DNA from: an uncultured Bacteroidota bacterium
GTDB taxonomy: Bacteria; Bacteroidota; Bacteroidia; Chitinophagales; Chitinophagaceae
Assembly: GCA_946480675.1 (NCBI GenBank)
Contig: CAMLKS010000052.1
Coordinates: 1-10,425, forward strand
DNA length: 10,425 nucleotides
Reading direction: 5' to 3'
In this document: one piece after another, positions 5,935 to 10,425 of the stretch
Layout of the letters: every line of letters starts with the position of its first letter
Numbering within the stretch: the first letter of the stretch is position 1
Translations under genes and position numbers: made by a program
The notes under the pieces: generated by a model
The model's database searches: none
What the model saw: only the letters and a program-made list of their open reading frames with translations
What the model was told of the DNA's origin: nothing

Positions 5935-6774
5935 ATGAAAAGCGACAATGAACTGAAAGAGCTGGTAAGGCAGAAATATGCCGAAATAGCCATGCAAGAC
6001 AAAGAAACCAATATGGCATCGTGCTGCGGTGCAGGTGGCTGTTCTACCGAAGTGTATAACATCATGAGTGATGACTATAGCCAACTGGAAGGTTATAACC
6101 CCGATGCAGACCTGGGCCTTGGTTGCGGATTGCCTACCGAGTATGCACAGATGAAAGCCGGTGATATGGTGATAGACCTGGGTAGCGGTGCGGGTAACGA
6201 CTGCTTTGTGGCACGGGGCGTAGTAGGCGAAACCGGTAAGGTGATAGGTATAGACTTTACAGAGCAGATGATAGAGAAAGCACGTGCGAATGCCGAGAAA
6301 CTGGGGTATAACAATGTAGAATTCAGGCAGGGGGATATAGAGAAGATGCCCGTGACGGCGAACGTAGCCGATGTAGTGGTGAGCAACTGCGTGCTGAACC
6401 TGGTGCCGAATAAGGACAACGTTTTCAAAGAGATATACCGCGTGCTGAAAACCGGTGGGCACTTCAGCATATCGGATGTGGTGCTGGTGGGCGAGCTGCC
6501 GGAAAAACTGCAACAGGCTGCTGAGATGTATGCCGGTTGCGTATCGGGTGCTATACAGCGCGATGCATACCTGGCCCTCATTAATAAGAATGGTTTTAAG
6601 AATGTCATTGTGCAGAAACAGAAAGCGATAGTGATACCCGATGATATACTGAAGAACTATTTAACAGACGAAGAAATAACAGCTTATAAAGAAAGCAAAA
6701 CAGGCATCTACAGCGTAACGGTGTATGCCGAAAAACAGGCAGGTTGTTGTGAGCCGGGTTCGGGCTGTTGTTAA
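5935..6774 (+). CDS. arsM: Arsenite S-adenosylmethionine methyltransferase
   Basis: The protein (279 residues) methylates As(III) using S-adenosylmethionine and glutathione or thioredoxin-type reductant, in the cytoplasm. The products are methylated and finally volatile arsenicals. The SAM-binding Rossmann fold begins at VIDLGSGAGNDCFVA (79-93). The acidic end of strand 2 is IGIDFTEQM (104-112). Motif FRQGDIEKMP is at 130-139. The three cysteines that bind and act on arsenic in ArsM enzymes are present: C64 in GLGCGLP, C152 in SNCVLNLVPNK and C202 in AGCVSGA. Two additional clusters occur: C30, C31 and C36 near the N-terminus, and a C-terminal CCEPGSGCC tail (271-279), typical of many bacterial ArsM proteins and probably able to hold As(III). 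The start ATG gives the usual MKSDNELKELVRQKYAEIA opening. It lies 56 bases after arsR, with an operator-like repeat between. Confidence 0.95.
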   Translation: MKSDNELKELVRQKYAEIAMQDKETNMASCCGAGGCSTEVYNIMSDDYSQLEGYNPDADLGLGCGLPTEYAQMKAGDMVIDLGSGAGNDCFVARGVVGETGKVIGIDFTEQMIEKARANAEKLGYNNVEFRQGDIEKMPVTANVADVVVSNCVLNLVPNKDNVFKEIYRVLKTGGHFSISDVVLVGELPEKLQQAAEMYAGCVSGAIQRDAYLALINKNGFKNVIVQKQKAIVIPDDILKNYLTDEEITAYKESKTGIYSVTVYAEKQAGCCEPGSGCC

Positions 6775-6797
6775 TAAACGGATCATACAATCATTCC

Positions 6798-6953
6798 ATG
6801 GAAAGAACGAAAGCATATCTTTTGCGCCATAAACGTTTTGGCATCATACTCGCGGGAATCATAGGCCTGAACATGGCCTATGGTTTCGACCCGCGGTTTA
6901 CTATCATCAACCTGCTGTGGATAGCCATCAGCGTCATAAAAATAGACCGATGA
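6798..6953 (+). CDS. 51-residue membrane protein in arsenic operon
   Basis: Starting at ATG 6798 (MERTKAYLLRHKR) the ORF has 51 residues. A start at 6768 would overlap arsM and add ten polar residues, which is less likely. A basic N-terminus is followed by two hydrophobic stretches, about 14-30 (FGIILAGIIGLNMAYGF) and 34-48 (FTIINLLWIAISVIK), separated by a DPR turn, so a helical hairpin in the inner membrane is probable. The stop TGA overlaps the start of arsC in ATGA (6950-6953), and arsM ends 23 bases upstream. This tight placement argues that it is a real, translated gene. I recognise no family; it has no Cys and no motif of ArsB, Acr3 or ArsP. A role beside a pump, or in passing arsenicals through the membrane, would be speculation. 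Confidence 0.6.
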   Translation: MERTKAYLLRHKRFGIILAGIIGLNMAYGFDPRFTIINLLWIAISVIKIDR

Positions 6954-7339
6954 AGAAAATACTGTTTGTGTGTATAGAAAACAGCAACCGCAGCCAGATG
7001 GCCCAGGCTTTTGCAAATATGTATGGCAATGGAAACGTAGCGGGCTACAGTGCGGGTTCCAACCCCAGCGGTAAGGTGAACCCCAAAGCGATAGCCGCTA
7101 TGCAGGAACTGGGCTACGACCTGAACACGCATCATAGCAAGACACTGGACGAAGTAAAAGCCGAAGCACCTTTTGATGCCGTGGTGACTATGGGCTGTGG
7201 CGATGCCTGCCCGTGGATGCCTGCAAAGCAACATATAGACTGGCAGATACCTGACCCGCGCAATATGGAACCTGCAGATTTTAATACTGTGCGCGACCGG
7301 ATAGGTACATTAGTTAAAGAATTGATTGCTACTTTATAA
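6950..7339 (+). CDS. arsC: Arsenate reductase, low-molecular-weight phosphatase family
   Basis: The 129-residue protein is the thiol-dependent arsenate reductase type built on the low-molecular-weight tyrosine phosphatase fold, cytoplasmic. It would convert arsenate to arsenite. The P-loop is C8-IENSN-R14 (CX5R) followed by SQMAQAFA. The distal loop VVTMGCGDACP supplies C83 and C87, as in the Cys cascade of pI258-type ArsC. The general-acid Asp is in PDPRN (D102). N13 replaces the second Cys seen in the CxxxxCR loop of staphylococcal ArsC, which is not essential. The start at 6950 gives MKKILFVC, the normal beginning; the 4-base overlap with the membrane ORF implies translational coupling. 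A phosphatase role cannot be excluded by sequence, but the context and three cysteines favour arsenate reduction. The electron donor (thioredoxin or another thiol) is not shown. Confidence 0.9.
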   Translation: MKKILFVCIENSNRSQMAQAFANMYGNGNVAGYSAGSNPSGKVNPKAIAAMQELGYDLNTHHSKTLDEVKAEAPFDAVVTMGCGDACPWMPAKQHIDWQIPDPRNMEPADFNTVRDRIGTLVKELIATL

Positions 7340-7466
7340 TAGTATCATTTTTTGTGTGGCGTGCGCTGTTTTCTTTGGTTTCAATAATAAAATGTTTTAT
7401 ATTAGGGTAGTTACATAAGAGTACCCCTGGTAGCAAATATTTATTTCACCGTTGTAAAACACCCGG

Positions 7467-9668
7467 ATGGACGAAGCGCTATATAAGAGTGTGTATGAGC
7501 ATGGCCCCGTAGCGGTGATGCTGGTATCTGCAACGGGCGGTGCCTTTATTATTCAAGATATTAACCGTGCTTGTGAAAACCTGATGGGTGCCACAGCCGT
7601 GAATGCAGACGGCCATCGTGCCGATGCATTACTGGCCATGCTCACCGGTGCATCGCAGGTAGCTATAGCTTCACATCTATTGCAGGCGGTAAGTGAGAAG
7701 AAAATCATAAGCATGCACTTGTCGGGGCCCGATGGCGACTCGCGGCCAATAGATATTACCATCAAAGCCATCGACGATGGTGCGCTGCTGATGGTGACAC
7801 TGGAAGAAAACAAAATGCAATCGCTGATAGCAGAACAACAGCGTTACGAGAAATTTTTAAGAGAAACACAACAGGCATCGCGCAGCGGTACATGGGAAAT
7901 AAACCTGGTTGAAAATACATCTGTATGGTCGGACGGGTTGAAAGAGCTGCATGAGCTGCCTGCCGATTATCAGCCAACAGTAGAAACCTCTATGGATTTC
8001 TATACATCGGATGCCCACCGGCAATTGTCGACACAGGCCGTAACCGATGCCATAGCCAAGGGCCAACCCTTTGATATAGAAGTAGAAATACGAACTGCGA
8101 AAGGTAACCTGCGATGGCTGCGCAGTACGGGTAGTGCAGAGCTGAAAGATGGCATGCCCATACGCATATTTGGCACCGCACAGGATATTACCGATATAAA
8201 AGAAACGAAGCAGGCCCTTATAAAATCGAATGATTTGTACCAATCGCTGCTGCAGGCTGTAGAAGGGGTGGTATGGGAAGCCGATGCGCAGACATTTGAG
8301 TTTACCTTCATCAGCGAAAGTGTGACGCGTATATTAGGCTATACGCCGCAGGAATGGCTGGTATCGCCCACCTTCTGGAAAGACCATATATATAAGGATG
8401 ATACCGACTATGCCATCACTTATTGCCATGCACAAACACAGCAACTACGCAGCCACTCCTTCGACTACCGGATGATAAAAGCCGATGGTACACTGGCATG
8501 GATACGCGATTTTGTATCGGTAGTAGCAGCAGAAGGCAAGCCGCATTTGCTGCGCGGCATCATGGTGGATATTACGGAACCGAAACTGATGGCCGCCCTG
8601 GACCACCTGGAGAAAGAGGTGCTGGAAATGAGCGTGCAAAAGGATGTGCATGTGGAAGCCATACTGCACAAGTATGTGCAGGGCATGGAGCAGCTTTTTC
8701 CCGATATGAAATGCTCTATAATGGCTGTGAACAGTGATTGGCTATATTCGTGGGCCGCACCCTCATTGCCGGCAAGCTACCTGCAGCAGATAGAAGGAAT
8801 GGAGATAGGGCCGCTGGCAGGGTCCTGTGGAGCAGCAGCCTATGAGCGCGAAGTAGTTATTGTAAATGATATAGAAAATGATGTGCGCTGGGCGCCATAT
8901 AAACAATGGATATTGCCATATGGACTGAAAGCCTGCTGGTCGCACCCGGTAATGGATACACATGGTGATGTGATAGCGGTGATGGGGGTGTATTATGATA
9001 AAGTGAAAGCGCCTACTGCTACGGAAATGGAAGTGATATCGCGCACGGTGGCCATACTGAAGCTGATACTGGAATACAAACAGTATTCGGAAAAGATGCA
9101 GGAGATGAATATGGTGGTGCTGCAGGGCCAATCGCTGGCCAACTTTGGCAGTTGGCAATGGGAAATCAACAGTAACAAAGTAACCTGGTCGGATGTATTG
9201 TATAAGATATACGGCCTGGATAAGAAAACCTTTAAGGCCGACTTTGAAGGCTATCTTTCGCGCCTGCACCCCGATGACCGGGCACGTGTGCAGCATACGG
9301 TAGAAAGTGTACTGCATACGCATGAAGATGTGGTGTTTGAAGAACGCATTGTAAGGCCTGATGGCGAGGTGAGGCACCTGAAATCGTGGGGACGGCTGAT
9401 ACTGAACAGCGAGGGGGAACCGCAGAAAATGATAGGCGCCTGCCTGGATATTACAGCAGCCAAAGAGACGGAAAACAAAATGCAGGAAATAGCCTGGCAG
9501 CAATCGCACGTGGTGCGTGCCCCACTGGCCACCCTGATGGGGCTGGTAAACCTGCTGGAAGAAACATCTACCGACAACCGCCAGCACGAAATACTGCAGC
9601 ACATAAAAGCTACCGCTACGCAACTGGATGATGTGATACGCAGCATCAGCCAGAATACGAAGGGTTGA
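7467..9668 (+). CDS. Multi-PAS/GAF sensor protein with histidine-kinase DHp helix but no ATPase domain
   Basis: The protein has 733 residues and no membrane segment. Domain order: a diverged PAS (about 5-113), a helix (114-137), PAS (138-245, GTWEINLVENTSVWSD, closing GTAQDITDIKE), PAS (255-373, closing RGIMVDITEPK), GAF (395-537, with 'AGSCGAAAYEREVVIVNDIE' and GLKACWSHPV, the well-known SCGTAA/RACWS type), PAS (551-665, FGSWQWEINSNKVTWSD and LHPDD), and a DHp helix pair (672-733). The H-box is SHVVRAPLATLMGLVNLL with His681. The chain ends 52 residues after that His, so the ATP-binding HATPase_c domain is absent and no partner with one follows. It may be phosphorylated by another kinase, heterodimerise, or only signal. 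The start at 7467 is the first ATG of the PAS region. The 127-base gap before it shows no promoter or terminator I can defend. Confidence 0.88.
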   Translation: MDEALYKSVYEHGPVAVMLVSATGGAFIIQDINRACENLMGATAVNADGHRADALLAMLTGASQVAIASHLLQAVSEKKIISMHLSGPDGDSRPIDITIKAIDDGALLMVTLEENKMQSLIAEQQRYEKFLRETQQASRSGTWEINLVENTSVWSDGLKELHELPADYQPTVETSMDFYTSDAHRQLSTQAVTDAIAKGQPFDIEVEIRTAKGNLRWLRSTGSAELKDGMPIRIFGTAQDITDIKETKQALIKSNDLYQSLLQAVEGVVWEADAQTFEFTFISESVTRILGYTPQEWLVSPTFWKDHIYKDDTDYAITYCHAQTQQLRSHSFDYRMIKADGTLAWIRDFVSVVAAEGKPHLLRGIMVDITEPKLMAALDHLEKEVLEMSVQKDVHVEAILHKYVQGMEQLFPDMKCSIMAVNSDWLYSWAAPSLPASYLQQIEGMEIGPLAGSCGAAAYEREVVIVNDIENDVRWAPYKQWILPYGLKACWSHPVMDTHGDVIAVMGVYYDKVKAPTATEMEVISRTVAILKLILEYKQYSEKMQEMNMVVLQGQSLANFGSWQWEINSNKVTWSDVLYKIYGLDKKTFKADFEGYLSRLHPDDRARVQHTVESVLHTHEDVVFEERIVRPDGEVRHLKSWGRLILNSEGEPQKMIGACLDITAAKETENKMQEIAWQQSHVVRAPLATLMGLVNLLEETSTDNRQHEILQHIKATATQLDDVIRSISQNTKG

Positions 9669-9670
9669 CC

Positions 9671-10249
9671 TTAACCCAAATACTTCGGCTTGATACCCGC
9701 CGCACAGTCGGCTATCATTTCATCTATACGTTTTTGGCGGGTTTCGGGGCGCTGTGCGAACTTTATCCATGCCAGCAGGCGTTTCTTATCGCTGGGGCTG
9801 AGGGTTTCAAACATTTTTGCGGCTTTAGGGTTCTTTGCCAATGCAGCCTGCAGGCGGGGCGGGATGGTGAGGTTATCAATATCATCCAGTATGGTCCAGT
9901 AGCCATTGGCTTTGGCGGCTTTTATAGCATCGAGCCCCGGCTGCGCCATGCGGCCTTCTTTTATCAACAGGGCTACTTTGTCTTTGTTTATTTTACTCCA
10001 CATGCTTTTAGGCTTGCGGCGGCTGAAGGACTGTACATAGGTATGTTCATCTCCCGAGTGCGTAGTGCCATCTATCCAGCCATAACACAGCGCTTCATCC
10101 AGTGCATCGCCACGGCTGATGGTTTGCTTCGGTGCATCTTTCTTAGAAAGTACCAGCCATATGGTATCGTTACTTTCATGGTTTTTCGATAGCCATGTGC
10201 GCCATTCCTTTCTGTTTTTTAGTGCCAGGGTTTGCGATTGCTTTGCCAT
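9671..10249 (-). CDS. YdeI/OmpD-associated family protein
   Basis: The start at 10249 (MAKQSQTLALKNRKEWRTWL) gives 192 residues; an ATG at 10264 would add MHLCI and has a TAnnTTTG-like CATCTTTG within the added codons, which argues for the shorter form. Family marks are EALCYGWIDG (52-61), 'RRKPKSMWSKINKDKVALL' (77-95), GRMAQPGLDAI (99-109), and the C-terminal OmdA-type helical domain 'AKNPKAAKMFETLSPSDKKR' (138-157) leading to FAQRPETRQKRIDEMI. Members are sometimes called bacteriocin-protection proteins; the biochemical activity is unknown. No signal peptide or membrane segment is seen. The stop lies 2 bases from the stop of the convergent sensor gene. Confidence 0.88.
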   Translation of the reverse strand: MAKQSQTLALKNRKEWRTWLSKNHESNDTIWLVLSKKDAPKQTISRGDALDEALCYGWIDGTTHSGDEHTYVQSFSRRKPKSMWSKINKDKVALLIKEGRMAQPGLDAIKAAKANGYWTILDDIDNLTIPPRLQAALAKNPKAAKMFETLSPSDKKRLLAWIKFAQRPETRQKRIDEMIADCAAGIKPKYLG

Positions 10250-10295
10250 GATACAAAGATGCATTAGCGTAGTGACAACAGTATGGCAGGAGGAA

Positions 10296-10327
10296 TAAAA
10301 ACAGCGGCTGCAATATGCAACCGCTGT
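10296..10327 (-). terminator. Intrinsic terminator of the minus-strand gene at the right edge
   Basis: On the minus strand ACAGCGG-T-TGCA (10327-10316) pairs with TGCA-G-CCGCTGT (10312-10301) around a 3-base loop, giving an 11-bp stem with one internal mismatch, followed by TTTTTATT. It lies between the stop at 10340 and the start of the YdeI-type gene at 10249. Confidence 0.8.
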
Positions 10328-10339
10328 GAAGGATAATAA

Positions 10340-10425
10340 TTATTGTTTTACTGCCCTGTGTATAGCCTGTGCTACAGGAGAGGCGTTTATTTCATCATCC
10401 AAAGCAATCGCGCCTTTCATCAGCA
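10340..10425 (-). CDS. C-terminal end of an unidentified protein (partial)
   Basis: One frame is open from the window edge to TAA at 10342-10340 and encodes LMKGAIALDDEINASPVAQ then AIHRAVKQ, a likely helical, mildly charged tail. Its reality rests on the terminator that follows 13 bases later on the same strand. Too little is present to name a family. Confidence 0.55.
   Translation of the reverse strand, partial: LMKGAIALDDEINASPVAQAIHRAVKQ

Noticed and set aside
5932..6608. Minus-strand open frames opposite arsM
   Set aside because: arsM is certain on the plus strand by its motifs; the opposite frames have shadow-like composition and no start signal.
7405..7426. GGGTA / TACCC inverted repeat in the gap before the PAS protein
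   Set aside because: A 5-bp stem with a 12-base loop is too weak for a terminator, and no T run or promoter box is placed consistently around it.
8763..9623. Long minus-strand open frame (286 codons) opposite the sensor gene
   Set aside because: It is antisense to well-supported GAF, PAS and DHp domains, is rich in His, Tyr and Cys in a composition typical of shadow frames, and has no family resemblance.

Overview
The window looks like chromosomal DNA of a Bacteroidota bacterion, most likely from the Chitinophagaceae or a near relative. Several signs agree. The protein cut by the left edge ends its visible part in the LYPNP beginning of a type IX secretion (T9SS) sorting tail. Lipoprotein and PKD-domain surface proteins are present. 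Ribosome binding sites are weak or absent, and promoters fit the Bacteroidota TTTG / TAnnTTTG pattern. A PAS/GAF sensor protein ends in the SHVVRAPLA form of the H-box. Base composition and codon use look even across the window (frequent ATA for Ile, CTG for Leu). I see no insertion sequence, phage gene, tRNA, rRNA or CRISPR array.

Left part (1-2667). Two minus-strand surface proteins come first: a partial beta-propeller-like T9SS cargo protein (1-1236), then a PKD-domain lipoprotein (1357-2011) whose signal peptide is apparently frameshifted. A DinB-family protein (2100-2606, plus strand) follows and ends at a strong bidirectional terminator.

Middle part (2668-5433). A two-gene minus-strand unit encodes a secreted protein with a DUF2846-like domain and a small exported protein of unknown function. 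A four-helix membrane protein and a cysteine-rich secreted protein follow on the plus strand. A second bidirectional terminator separates them from a minus-strand VOC/PhnB-like protein.

Arsenic cluster (5510-7339, plus strand). The order is arsR, arsM, a 51-residue two-helix membrane ORF, then an arsC-like reductase. The last two overlap by ATGA, so they are probably translationally coupled. The arsR promoter has a TTTG box, a 19-nt spacer and a TAATTTTA box. A perfect 7-2-7 inverted repeat covers the -7 box and reaches into the first ATG. A diverged copy of this repeat (12 of 16 positions identical) lies in front of arsM. The logic appears to be: ArsR releases the DNA when it binds As(III), ArsC reduces arsenate to arsenite, and ArsM methylates arsenite. 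No ArsB, Acr3 or ArsP efflux pump is visible, so the small membrane protein is the most interesting unknown here.

Right part (7340-10425). A 733-residue PAS-PAS-PAS-GAF-PAS protein ends just after a histidine-kinase dimerisation helix pair and has no ATPase domain. It converges, with a gap of only 2 bases, on a YdeI/OmpD-associated family gene. A terminator and the last 27 codons of an unidentified minus-strand gene close the window.

The best candidates for something undescribed are the 51-residue membrane ORF inside the pump-less arsenic operon, the paired operators of that operon, and the ATPase-less multi-PAS protein next to it. None of these can be shown to be new from the sequence alone.
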